64,000 bases of DNA from Corella eumyota (Eukaryota; Chordata; Ascidiacea; Phlebobranchia; Corellidae): assembly GCA_963082875.1 (NCBI GenBank), contig OY720098.1, forward strand, positions 1,736,001-1,800,000, given 5' to 3'. Within the stretch, counting starts at the first letter, position 1. Every line of letters begins with the position of its first letter. Shown piece after piece: positions 35,119-46,661 of the stretch. The position numbers and the translations under genes were made by a program. Below the pieces are notes generated by a model. The model saw only the letters and a program-made list of their open reading frames with translations, was not told the DNA's origin and ran no database searches.

Positions 35119-38100
35119 ATGAAAATGGAACGGATTTTTATTTCAAGGATATTATATTGTAAGTAATACTTATATTTATAAAGTTAGAGTCTAAGTTAAT
35201 ATTCTAGGTTAGTAGGTACAAAGTTTAAAAAAATAAGAATTTTTGCTGTATCAGCATTTAAAAAAATGCTTATTATGCTAAATTTTTGAACTTCAAAAAA
35301 CCTATTATGGTAAAATATTAACCTTTTTTAAATGAAATAGCAGCTTAAGTTACCTTTACTTAATATTAACAATTTAATATATGTAGTGTTGTAACATACC
35401 CAACAACATAATAATGATTAAACGAGTACTTGGTGTTATGTTACATTTAATTGAAGTATTTAAGCATTATAACCCTAATTCCCACGCTATTATTTAATTT
35501 AAAAAAAATAATTTTGAAACAAAAAAATGATATTTTTTGGTTACCAAACTTTACTATATAGTAATACTTAAATTATAGATTGTATTTTAGCAGCAATTAC
35601 TTCGATATAAAATTAAGAACAATATATTATTTATTAAGCTTTTGGTATTTTATGGTATTACAAAATTTTCTTAAGCCAAAATAACTTACAAAAAAACGAA
35701 ATATTTAATTGAAATTAAATGGTTACCAAAAAGATGTTAAAACCGATAGCGCGTAACATCAAAGGAAAAGAGTGTTTATGGCTTAAATTATAATGTTGAA
35801 TTATATTTAACATTAAAGGGGATTTATATGACAATAGTGCCTTTAAAGCATACTTTTCATCTACACAAACGTAAAATATGGCTTAAAATTATTCTTTATA
35901 TTTAATTACTGTATTTTTCACAAGTTATAAATTTTTGTTTTTATTTTTTTTAATGTGGGAAGGTCGAATGCGCGACCTAAACATAGAGTAACATCAGTTA
36001 CCTCGACCCAGTCTCGAGTTGCCTTTAACAGTTTGGGATATAATGTGTATGATAATTGCCTGATAATCATGCTGATGATTGAGTGCTGGCTCAGCAGGAG
36101 TTCATATAATTTATAGCGCTTTACTCAAGGGCGCTACAGCATGAGCACAGTGGAAATCAAACCCAGAACCTATTGTAGTAAAGCCAAGTGGTCTGACCAC
36201 TACGCCATGCTGCCGGATGCCAGTTAATTAACATGCAAAATAATTTGTAATTTTTTTCATTTTAGTTTTTCTACTTGTACTAACGTCAAAAGTCTTGGCT
36301 TTAAATAATGAAAATTCGCCAATATTCAATAACGAAGGATGTAAATGTAAGTATATAGAAATTATAAAAATTAGTGTGTGTAACATTCGTAATTTTTTAA
36401 GTAGTTTTAAAGGTTAAATAAAGGAATCTATTAAGCCCACATGACTATAACAGATTTAAGCTTATAAAATGAAACAAAATTTTTAATTAAAGTATATAAT
36501 TAAACTTTTCAATTTTGAAGTTTTTAAATTTTATTTTTTTGAATATTATTTTTAAAAGCACTGAAATTTAATTAAAAAAGTTTTAAATATAATATTTTGG
36601 AATTAAAATAAATTTCAACAAATTACGCTGTTTATGTGAAAAGTAGATGAATAAGAAACAAAAAAATTCGCCATCTCAGTCAATAATAAACCTCTTACTA
36701 ATAAACAAAATACGTCAAACCAAACCACACGAAATTAAGACGAATCCACCTCTAACCTCATCAAAACAAACGCGCCTTAAGCCGTTCTTTAACTGATGTA
36801 TATGTCAACACCATACGTGTCGTCGTGGCTGAAAGGTTGGCATGTAAAACATGTATATTTTTCGAGTTTTACGAAGCGAGGAATGAAGTTTTAAACGCTT
36901 GATTTGAAACGAAATATGCGAGAAAAACTGATAACAAAATTTAAACATTTTTGCTTTAAAATAGATTTATTGAAATAGTAAAATCAACAACTAATAAAAA
37001 ATATATACGTTGGTATAGCCTATACTTTGTTACTAATGTTATTTTTACATTTTACTTATAATGTTTAGTTCATGTAAAACATTGACTTATCTGGCTTAAA
37101 TTTGTTTAGATTACTGGCGCTCCTAAAACTTAATATTAAACGCTCAATATTGCAACGTCATAATCCTTATTAAGTGACGTAAAAGGCAACAAGCCTTAAA
37201 AAATGTATTACAATTATAATAAAAGATAAAAGGTTATAAGCCTACATTTTAATTTGCCTGAATTGAATTGTGAAAATAGAAATAAACCATATAATAGCAT
37301 AACTTAACATTGTTTTATATTTATTTATCCTCGATGTGGGAAAGTCGACTTCACGGCCCTAACATAAAGAAACATTTGTTACTCCGACCCAGTCTCGAGT
37401 TGACTTTGGCAGTTTGGAATATTAAAGATTATAAATGCCCGATAATTATGCTGCTGTTTAAGTGCTGGCTCAGCAAAAGTTTATACCGTTTAAAGCGCCT
37501 TTAACGGCGCTACAGCATAAGAGCAGTGGGGATCAAACCCAGAAGCTCGTGTAGTGAAACCAGGTGTTCTTCAGCATGCAGACTATTAGTTCCAATATTA
37601 ATTTAGTAAAATTTGTGCATTGATACTTTATAGATGTTTGACGATAAATAATTACTAAAAAATGTTGTTAATTAACGGAATTATTTTAATTATTTTTAGG
37701 CAACTGGACAGAATGGATGAATAATCAAAATTACGATCCACTAGTGGGCGATAACAACAGTTTTAATGTCTTGCGACAAAATTATGTTTTCTGTGAAAAA
37801 CCCGATGATATACAATGCAGGTAAAATGAAATTCAGTTAAAATCTGTCATAAATTTTCTTTTAAAAATATGTTTTAATTTTTTGGGGGAATTTTTTTTAG
37901 CGTTTTTTTTTAATTTTTAAGGGCTTATTTCTTTATTTTAATTAAATAGAATTGTCATACTTAATATAACAACTTTTTATTTGTTTTTTTTTATGTTTAA
38001 ATTAAAAAAATTTTTGAGTATTTAATTTTGTCCAAAAATTCAAAATTTTTAGAAAAAAATTCAAAATTTCAAAAATTCAAAAATTCGTTTCAAAAATTCA

Positions 38101-41100
38101 AAATTTTTTTAAGACTTTAACTATGACAACACGCGGTGACCTACTTACATCATTTATCTTAGATTAATTATTGGATAATATTACTGTTGCTAAAATAACT
38201 TCGGTTTTTTTAAATGTCAAAAAAACTTGTTAAAAAACATTAAAGTATTTAATTTCAATATTCGACAAATTCTGTTTTTGATTTATGACAAAAATGCTTT
38301 CATCTAAAATAAATTAAATTTTATTTTAAATTGTTTGAATTTTTTTGTTTAATATAAGAATATGTTAATTTTAGAATAATTTTTTTTTCTTGTTATAAGA
38401 AATAACTTAACTCATAAATCTAACTTTTTTTTAACTTTTGTTAATTTTAAATTAATTTTAATTTTTTAAATTAAAAAAAAAATTTATAATTTATTTTTTT
38501 ATTTTTAGGGACAAATGGAACCCCGAAATTCCTTTCTCGATTGCGGGACAACCCGGGATCAATTGTGACGTCACACAGGGATTGACGTGTACGTCACGCC
38601 CTGTTGATTTCACCCAACTCGAGCCTGAGAAACCGTTTTATTGCCATGATTACAAAATCAGGGTTCTCTGTTGCACTTGCCCCACTGTAAGTTTTTTGGA
38701 ACAAAAAAATTTGTAAATTAAGATTCTTGTATATTTGTTTATCCTCAATGTGGGAGATCGACTTCACCAACTAAACATAAAGTAACATAAGTTACCCCAA
38801 CCCAGTCTCGAGTTGTCTTAAGCAGTTTGAGATATTATAGAGATTATAATTGCCTGGTAATTATGCTGCTAATAAAGTTTTGGCTTGGCAGAAGTTTATA
38901 TTGTTTATAGCCACTTATTAAGAGCGCTACAGCATGAGAGCAGTGGGGATCGAACCCAAGGCCTTATGATGTAAAACATAGTGTTCAATTTTTAACAAAA
39001 AGGTTTTACGTTATTGAGTTTAAAGAAATAAAAATGAAAAATAAAATCTGAACTTTTGACAATTTTATAAAACCGGTTAAAACTTATTTCTCCCAAAAAG
39101 TTTTTTCCCATTTTAAATAAAACCCGGTTTTGTGATAACATTTGACCTTTATTATTACGTCAATTAACTACATTATTACGTCATTTAATTATATTTTTAA
39201 TTTTTTGATTCAAATTTTATATTTTGTTTAAAGATTCAGGATAAAAAGTTAACAAAAATTATCAAACTTGGAATTTAAAACACACAGAATTGTTATAACA
39301 TGACAAATATATTAGAATTAAATTATTTACCCTGAGGCCATATAAAACTACTCGTGGCTTAAAGATTTATTTAAACTCAAGTTTTCTTATTATTTTAATT
39401 GGTTTTAATTTTTATAAGTTTTTTTATTAAGTTTATGACCTCATAATTTAAATACTGACGTATAACAATGGTGTTTACTTTTTAAAATACTTAAACCATT
39501 TTACTTTTAGTATTTTAACAGTGTATTGGATATTTAACTAAAAAAATTGTTTTACAAAAATGAAACTTTTAAATTTGGTTACAGACAACAACAGAATCAA
39601 CAACAACAGCGACAACAACGACTAAAACAATCACCACCGTTCCATTAGAATTAATGAACGACTTAGAGCCAGGGGTTTATAACACAACAGCACCTCATAC
39701 TACTTTATTACGTATGTTTAATTAACAATATTGATACGATTTTTATTACGTTATTTACAATTTTAATTTTTTGTTTTCCATATCACCTTAAGGTGATAGA
39801 TTTTATATTTTTTTTATTGGGTAGGGGTGTGGTGTTATGACGTGTTTTGAGCTATCCGTAAACGCCGGGCTCAAGGGCGAATAGTGTGGCATTGGTGCGG
39901 CTTGAACCCGAAACCTTTTGGTGTGTTTAAGTTGTATGTAATCGCCGGGCCCAAGGGCGAATAGTGTGACAATGGTGCGGCTCGAACCAGAAACCTTACG
40001 GCTCATAGTCCGACGCCATGGCCACACTATCTACAACTTTAATTAATAGTTTACCCCAAGCACTACAAGCGGCAGTTTCGTATATTTTGTAGGCCTATTA
40101 ATTGAACATATGTATATATATCGTCCTGTAAGCATTGCTTTTATATATATTTAGTAATATTTATTTCTTTATCAAAACTGTTGATTAAAAATAATATTCC
40201 TTTTTTTACAGAAAGAAACAATTTTTTCGTGTACATTATCATTATAGTAGTGATCGTGGCAGGAGTTATTATAATTCTGGGTTTAATTTTATATTTTGCA
40301 CGAAACAAGAAGTATCCAAAACATGTCCATGAGGCTGATTATATGGCGGTGGGTTATTAGGTTATTAAAAATCTAAGGTGATTTTGCAATAATGTGGTCA
40401 TGGCGTTAAACTACGAGCGAAAGGTTTCGGGTTCGAGCCGCGCCAATGCCACACTATTTGCCCTTGAGCCCGGCGTTTACAGTTAGCTCAAACACACCAA
40501 AAGGTTTCGGGTTCAAGCCGCACCAATGCCACACTATTTGCCCTTGAGCCCGGCGTTTACAGTTAGCTCAAACACACCAAAAGGTTTTGGGTTCAAGTCG
40601 CACCAATGCCACACTATTAGCCCTTGAGCCCGGCGTTTACAGATAGCTTAAACACACCAAAAGGTTTCGGGTTCAAGTCGCGCCAATGCCACACTATTAG
40701 CCCTTGAGCCCGGCGTTTACAGTTAGCTGAAACACACCAAAAGGTTTCGGGTTCAAGTCGCACCAATGCCACACTATTTGCCCTTGAGCCCGGCGTTTAC
40801 AGTTAGCTCAAACACACCAAAAGGTTTTGGGTTCAAGTCGCACCAATGCCACACTATTAGCCCTTGAGCCCGGCGTTTACAGATAGCTTAAACACACCAA
40901 AAGGTTTCGGGTTCAAGTCGCACCAATGCCACACTATTAGCCCTTGAGCCCGGCGTTTACAGTTAGCTGAAACACACCAAAAGGTTTCGGGTTCAAGTCG
41001 CACCAATGCCACACTATTAGCCCTTGAGCCCAGCGTTTACAGTTAGCATAAACACACCAAAAAAGTTTCGGGTTTGGGTCGCATCATTGCTACACTATTA

Positions 41101-42002
41101 GCCCTTGAGCCCGGCGTTTACAGATAGTTTAATAACACTAAAAGGTTTCGGGTTCAAGCCGCACCAGTGCCACATTTTCCCCCTCTAAGCTCGGCGTTTA
41201 CAGATACCACAAACACACCAAAAGGTTTCGGATTTGAGGCGCACCAATGCCACACTATTTGCCCTTGAGCCCGGCGTTTACAAGTAGCTCAAACACGTCA
41301 TATAAAAAAAACATCACTTTAGCATAGTGTAATGGCCAAACACTTATTTCTACTATATGAGGTCTTGGGTTCAATCCTTAATGATCTCATGCTGTAGCGC
41401 CCTTGAGTAAGGCGATATAAACGGTATGAACTCCCGCTGAGCCAGCACGTAATCAGTAGATTAAATATCAAGAAATTGTACATTTATAATATCCTAAAAA
41501 GCAATTATATTCTATGATTTTTCAAACTGCTAAAGACAACTCGAGACTGAGTTGGGGTAACCAATGTTACTCTATGTTTAGGTCGTTAAGCTGACCTTCC
41601 CACATCAAGGATAAACAAATATAAAAAAAACTTCTTATACTAAAATAAAGTTTGCATTTCATTGAACAGGCTGATATGTACGATTTTCAACGCCGACCTG
41701 TTTCGTTTACCGACGTCGACCGTCACAGTTTAAACAGCACGTCATCGCTCACTACGCCGTCTAGCGGAAGTTATACAAGCGCCCAAGCAAAATTCTCGCG
41801 CAGCAAACTCGAGTTTGTCGGCGGGCAAGAAGAGCCTGACGTCATCGTTTCGACGCGACATAATGACGTCACAGACCAGCCCAAATGGTTTCCAGACGAG
41901 CACGAAGTACCGACGAGGCAAATGGGGAAAAAACTTTTGTTCGGTCGCGCGTTTGCTCCAGCGCAGCGAAATCCTCCTTACATGGACGACGAACAAATGT
42001 AG
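35119..42002 (+). CDS. Single-pass membrane protein with a mucin-type WxxW domain
   Basis: Seven exons: 35119-35158, 36266-36346, 37700-37820, 38509-38686, 39585-39711, 40212-40348, 41670-42002; 338 residues, all phases agree. Signal peptide across exons 1-2 (ILYFFLLVLTSKVLA). Exons 3-4 hold a WxxW domain as found in mucins and CILP: NWTEWMN, CEKPDDIQCR, GLTCTS, and CHDYKIRVLCCTC. Exon 5 is a Thr-rich stalk, exon 6 a membrane segment (YIIIIVVIVAGVIIILG), exon 7 most of the ~130-residue tail, with DYMAADMYDF near its start and PPYMDDEQM at the end. WxxW domains are usually in large secreted proteins, so a lone domain on a receptor-like frame is notable. The first of two ATGs (35119, 35125) is used. 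Exon 7 is also duplicated at 48669. Confidence 0.8.
35951..36216 (-). repeat. tRNA-derived SINE, family A
   Basis: Reverse orientation, lacking the last bases of the 3' end; head ends at CATGCTGCCGG. In intron 1 of the WxxW gene, 50 bases from exon 2. Confidence 0.82.
37318..37575 (-). repeat. tRNA-derived SINE, family A (head degraded)
   Basis: Reverse orientation, starts TTATTTATCCTCGATGTGGG. In intron 2 of the WxxW gene. Confidence 0.8.
38728..38988 (-). repeat. tRNA-derived SINE, family A (diverged)
   Basis: Reverse orientation, ATCCTCAATGTGGGAG to the box B complement GGGGATCGAACCCA. In intron 4 of the WxxW gene. Confidence 0.78.
39810..40030 (-). repeat. tRNA-related SINE, family B (partial dimer)
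   Basis: Reverse orientation. The block AACGCCGGGCTCAAGGGCGA / GGCATTGGTGCGGCTTGAAC occurs twice in a row, then a tRNA-like head (GACGCCATGGCCACACT). In intron 5 of the WxxW gene. Confidence 0.75.
40388..41312 (+). repeat. 80-base tandem array grown from SINE family B
   Basis: About eleven copies of an 80-base unit: AAGGTTTCGGGTTCAAGTCG, CACCAATGCCACACTATT, GCCCTTGAGCCCGGCGTTTA, CAGTTAGCTCAAACACACCA. The first copy has the tRNA-like head. Within the array a three-unit block (240 bases, 40501-40740) is repeated almost exactly at 40741-40980, recognisable from the order of TTAG/TTTG and CTCA/CTTA/CTGA variants. It fills most of intron 6 of the WxxW gene. Confidence 0.9.
41321..41621 (+). repeat. 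tRNA-derived SINE, family A
   Basis: AGCATAGTGTAATGGCC head, family end CACATCAAGGATAAAC; inner part has a 30-base duplication. Ends about 50 bases before the last WxxW exon. Confidence 0.8.
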
Positions 42003-42512
42003 CGTGACGTCACAATCAGCTTAACAATGCGACACTTTAATAACGCCAAAAATGACGTCATATTGGATATATTATTTGCGCTTAAATGTTTTAGGATCAT
42101 ATATTTTGTTAAGTGACGTCACAAAAGCGTTTTACTAATGACGTAATACCGATACGTCACTCAAACATAATCTAAAAAAGTTATAGTTGTCAGTAAAAGT
42201 AATAATGTCAATGACGTCACAAAGTGTGACATAGCTATGATGTGTGCCCACCTGTACCTGTTAGTGACGACATACAGCTATGACGAGTAGTGACGTCACA
42301 TGTACAGTTACGTCAAGGTAATGACGTTACACTAAGTAGTCTGGTACTACTACTTTGACTGGTTTTTGTTTTTTAGTAAATTTTTGTAAACTTGCCAATT
42401 TGTGTTGCTGCTTTTTATTTGAATCCCAATAAAAATCAGCGAATTTATTTAAAATTTTATTAAATAAAAATCATTCCTGGTGTTTTTAAAAGGGTAAAGT
42501 TACTGATAATTC

Positions 42513-42710
42513 ATTGTAGTGGTGTGAACATATGGCTTTACTACAGAAGGCCTTGGGTTTGACTCCCACTGCTTACATGCTGTAGCGTCCTTGAGTAAGG
42601 TTCTATAAATGGAATGAACTTAAGTTAAAAAACAATTAGCAGTTTAAATATCTGCCAAAATGTTTTAGGTCGTAAAGTCGACATTCATTCATCGGGGTTC
42701 GTGAATAAAA
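42513..42710 (+). repeat. Degraded SINE family A
   Basis: TGTAGTGGTGTGAACA head and GGTTTGACTCCCACTGC box B; internal deletions. Counterpart of 49414-49611 in the duplication. Confidence 0.65.
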
Positions 42711-43596
42711 AATCATTTTAATTGATTACTGAAAGTGAATATAACATTATAAATTTATTTTAGCTGTTAGTTTACATTTGAAACAAAACAAATCAATGAC
42801 CATTCGGTATACCGAAGCATACATTTAAATGTCCATGTTTTTAAAAACAATTTTAAAAATATTGTTTAGCTAAAAATTGAGTTTTCTAAAAATCAAGGAA
42901 TTATTTTCAAAATAGAAAATATTTAAATAAAATGTAATAAAGTTATTAGTCCTAAAAATTAATCAAAATTAAAATGTAAGCACCTATTAGGAATAAACCA
43001 GATGTAATTGTAATACAAATCTTATACTAATGTGTAATTGCAATACAAAGCTTATACTAGCTATTTAATATATTGTGCGATAGTTGCATATAAAGTATAG
43101 CCCACACGTAGGCTATAGCAGAGAATTCGACAGTTAGTCGCATTTAACCCGGATAACATTATATTGCCCACACTTACATATAGGAGATAATTTGACAATT
43201 ATTTGTATTCTTCCCGAATATCAAAGACCCACACATAGCATATAAAAGGTAGTTTACTGGTCGAAAAGGATTAATATGTGAAACTTAGACGGGTTACAAA
43301 CAACAAAAAGTTAAGCATGTAAAATTACATACCAAAATTATTCAATTCGTTTGCTTGGCTTTTGATTTAGTATTTGTAACAATAACAGAATAACTAAATA
43401 CTTTAAATTAATAAAGATGAGCGACTATTCTAAGAACAGAGTTAATTAAGAATAGAGTCAATGTCTATTCCAGTTTTTGAATGTGAATCAGTAATGCTTA
43501 GTACTAGGATTTTAATTTTTAAAATTTACTTTAATGGCACTTTTAATTTTTTCTGCAAAAATCCATGCGATTACCAATGTTTTCTTGAAATATAAA

Positions 43597-44148
43597 CAAA
43601 GGTGGGCACCAAATCGTTAATGCGTTAAACGTTAAATAACGAAGTTAATTTTTTTTGTTAAAATTTAACTTTTAAGTTAATTTTAAAAATAGTTATCGGA
43701 CCTGTTAACTTTCGTTAAATTGTGCTTCCGTTAAATTAAGTCCGTTAACTCAATATTTTACAAGTAAATCCATAGTAATATAAGGAATATATATGTTTAA
43801 TATCGCCGTTTATCGGGTTTAAACGTCGCAATTTTTAAACGATGTAAGTAATTACTATCCGGCTACTGTTATTTGGGCATTAGGCCTATGCCAGTTTTAA
43901 AAACTTCTTCTAAACCATTTTCGTCTAGTTAAAACATCGATTAAGAAAAAAACTATTTTTTTTAAATCTTTTTTTATAAAAAGGGTAATTTCTTTGTTTG
44001 TTTTAATTAAATTTTAACGTTAACGTTTAACGATAACTTCCGCTACACTTGGTTTAATTTACCGAAAAAACGTTAGCGAAGTTACTGTTATGTGTAACGA
44101 ATAACCATTTAACGAAGTTGCTTTTTCGTTTAACTGTGCCCACCTATG
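43597..44148 (-). mobile_element. hAT-type non-autonomous DNA transposon, copy 2
   Basis: 552 bases, ends CAAAGGTGGGCAC and complement CATAGGTGGGCAC, flanked by a perfect 8-base direct repeat AATATAAA (43589-43596, 44149-44156). Inverted relative to the copy at 17141. The matching place in the second duplication copy (about 50660-50690) is unoccupied. Confidence 0.88.
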
Positions 44149-44339
44149 AATATAAAATAATGTTAACCAGTATATTAGCATAAACATGCACCCTGAGTTT
44201 TGCCTTCTTCTAAACAACATAATCATATTGGGTATTAATGTTTAACGGTTTTTAATATATTTAAAATATTGTTAACAGTTCTGTTTATTTTTATCGACTA
44301 AATTTACTTTTGTCTTAAAGGAATTACCAAAACAAAAAT

Positions 44340-46661
44340 ATGTTTTTTGTTAAACTTTGGTGTTTAGCGTTTTTGTTTGCACAAGTTGAAAACTTTAGTC
44401 AAGTTGTTTTAACTTGTGGCAAAAATGACAATACGATGGAACGAGAAAAATCGGGGGATGGAGTGAGGGGACCGATTGGACCTCCTGGTGCTAATGGTGC
44501 TCCCGGTGCTGATGGTGCTCCCGGTGCTTCAGGTGATAATGGTGTTCCAGGTGTTAATGGTGCTTCAGGTGTTAGTGGGGCTCCCGGTGTTGATGGGGCT
44601 CCAGGTGCCGATGGTGCTCCCGGTTCTGCTGGTGCCGATGGTGCTCCTGGTGCTGTTGGAGCTCCCGGTGCTGTTGGAGCTCCCGGTGCTGTTGGAGCTC
44701 CCGGTGCTGATGGAGCTCCCGGTGCTGATGGAACTAATGGTACTAACGGAGCCAGGGGTCTTCCTGGAGCAAAGGGGGAGCCGGGAAACTGCGATGAATA
44801 CCGAGATTTGTTGCTTGGGATGGAAAAGAGAATTTCTGAGCTCGAAAATCAAGTAAATAAAACCGAAGAAGTTAAAAGTAGGTCAAAACAGGACATTTTT
44901 CAATTATTTGCTCATAAACACGCTTTTACATTATTTGCTCGAAAAAGTAAGGGATAACCCAAAATTTTTTTTGTTATTCGCATGTTTATCAAAGTTTTTG
45001 TTTTAAGGATTGCTAATAATAGACTGCAAAGGTTTATCAAGCAATGCAGAAAGCGGTGTTTACGACATAAATATAAATACCAAAACAACTTCCGTTTATT
45101 GTGACCAAACTACAGACGGTGGCGGATGGACGGTAATTATTATTAATTTTTGTAATTGGCATTTTCTTTAAGATAATTAATTATGAAAAGATAATTAACA
45201 TTTTGATTTCAAGGTATTTCAAAGACGTTTTGATGGGTCTCAAGACTTTTACTTGGATTGGGATAACTACGTGAATGGTTTTGGAAACATATCGGGCGAA
45301 TATTGGCTTGGTAAGTCGTTGTAAACTGATGTAAACCTATTATTCTTTATTAGTGTTGCGAACTAACTGCAAATTTAACTGGAAGACAATTTACTGTTAA
45401 AAGAATTTAACATTTTTTGTAATTTAGTTGACTGTGATGTTAAAAAACTTAAAGCAAAATTATATATAATAAAGCTTCTATATACAGGTTTGAACAACCT
45501 TTACCAGTTAATAAAATCACGAAGATTTGAACTCAGAATAGATCTTGCCCTTTGGGATGAAACTCAAATCTTTGCTACATACAGGTTAGAAATATTTCAC
45601 TTAAATTTTTTTGTAGAGTTTTATTATATTATTTAAACTTTTATATTTTAGCAATTTCTTAGTTGGAAATCCTGACAGTTTCTATCAATTGACTGTGGGA
45701 GGATATAGCGGAACTGCAGGTTTGTTAAATACAAACAAGGATAAACCATTTAGAAATTATTAACGCACAAATATTGCTTTAAATATAATTACAATAAGCG
45801 CATGTTGAAGTCGCTTGACATCAAGGTTTTGTGATAGTTTATAAAATCAATCGCATTTCTAAACTATGGTAAAATATAGATAATTAGATATAGTGCATTT
45901 TATATGCTTTAATTTGTACAATTTACCACGATTTAAATGCACCAGCAATATTTATATGGGTTTAATTGTTTAAATTATAATACTGAGTTTATAATTTGTT
46001 TTTGGAGCGTTGGATAAGTGTTATCTAAAAATCTGAGTACAACAATATAATAAATTATGACGTCACAATAGTTTATTATTGTTTGCTCAATCTTTATTAT
46101 TAAAATATTATTTTCGTATTAAAATTTTAATTTGTAAACAAACAATGGCTTAGGTTACGTAACAATAAGAATAAATCTTTATTTTTTAAGAATCTACTAA
46201 TTTAAAATAAAAACGGAAATTTTAAAATAAAAATTAATTATTTAGTATTTTATAGTTTAAAATGTTTTTTTTTTTATTTATTATAAGGCAGTTAATAATT
46301 TTATATAAAAAAAATAAAATTTAGTTTTTTTATGTCGAAAAGTTCTCAAAATTATTTAAGTAATTAAAACTTTTTATATTTTAGTAAATTGTTTAACTTT
46401 TATATTTATGCAGGAGATTCGATGAGTTATAGTAATGGGAGGTCGTTTACAACATTTGATCAAGATCATGATAGGTGGAGTGGTGGTAACTGCGCTAACT
46501 ACCAGCATGGTGCTTGGTGGTATAACGGTTGTGCTGACTCAAACTTAAACGGAGAATATCTTGTTGGGGGAGTTGTAAATCAGCGTGGCATAACTTGGTA
46601 TTTTTGGAAAAATAATTGGTATTCGTTTAAAAAAGCTAAAATGATGATTAGACCGTTCTAA
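44340..46661 (+). CDS. Ficolin-like lectin B
   Basis: Exons 44340-44877, 45008-45132, 45214-45310, 45488-45584, 45652-45719, 46414-46661; 390 residues. Signal peptide about 1-17 ([15 protein letters not shown]), Cys in VVLTCGK, then 36 uninterrupted Gly-X-Y triplets dominated by [12 protein letters not shown], a short coiled neck ([20 protein letters not shown]), and the fibrinogen-like domain with [36 protein letters not shown], calcium-site [10 protein letters not shown] and [17 protein letters not shown]. Exon plan and phases equal those of ficolin A. Ficolin C is its close duplicate with 14 fewer triplets. Soluble oligomeric pattern-recognition lectin by family; direct evidence is only the architecture. 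Confidence 0.92.
44490..44770 (+). repeat. Collagen-coding minisatellite in ficolin B exon 1
   Basis: 18-base units such as GGTGCTCCCGGTGCTGAT coding for Gly-Ala-Pro-Gly-Ala-Asp, including three identical GGAGCTCCCGGTGCTGTT units at about 44659-44712. The corresponding stretch in ficolin C is 126 bases shorter. Confidence 0.85.

Larger units (their letters stand above)
42003..44339. other. Spacer between the WxxW gene and ficolin B
   Basis: 3' end of the WxxW gene with a cluster of TGACGTCA octamers (to about 42300), poly(A)-like AATAAAAATC at about 42430, a degraded SINE, two copies of the 65-base unit (43100-43260) and a hAT insertion. Confidence 0.6.

Noticed and set aside
36830-36905. 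tRNA gene-like sequence (GTCGTCGTGGCTGAAAGGTT)
   Set aside because: The first part resembles a box A, but no box B and no cloverleaf could be made out.
40388-41312. CRISPR-like regular array
   Set aside because: The 80-base units are contiguous with no unique spacers, lie in a eukaryotic intron and derive from a SINE.
44565-44852. Ser/Thr/Gly-rich ORF on - opposite the ficolin B collagen exon
   Set aside because: It is the antisense shadow of the 18-base collagen repeats. The + frame has a signal peptide, Gly-X-Y triplets and correct splicing. The same holds for 50972-51247 (-) and the alternative + frames there.
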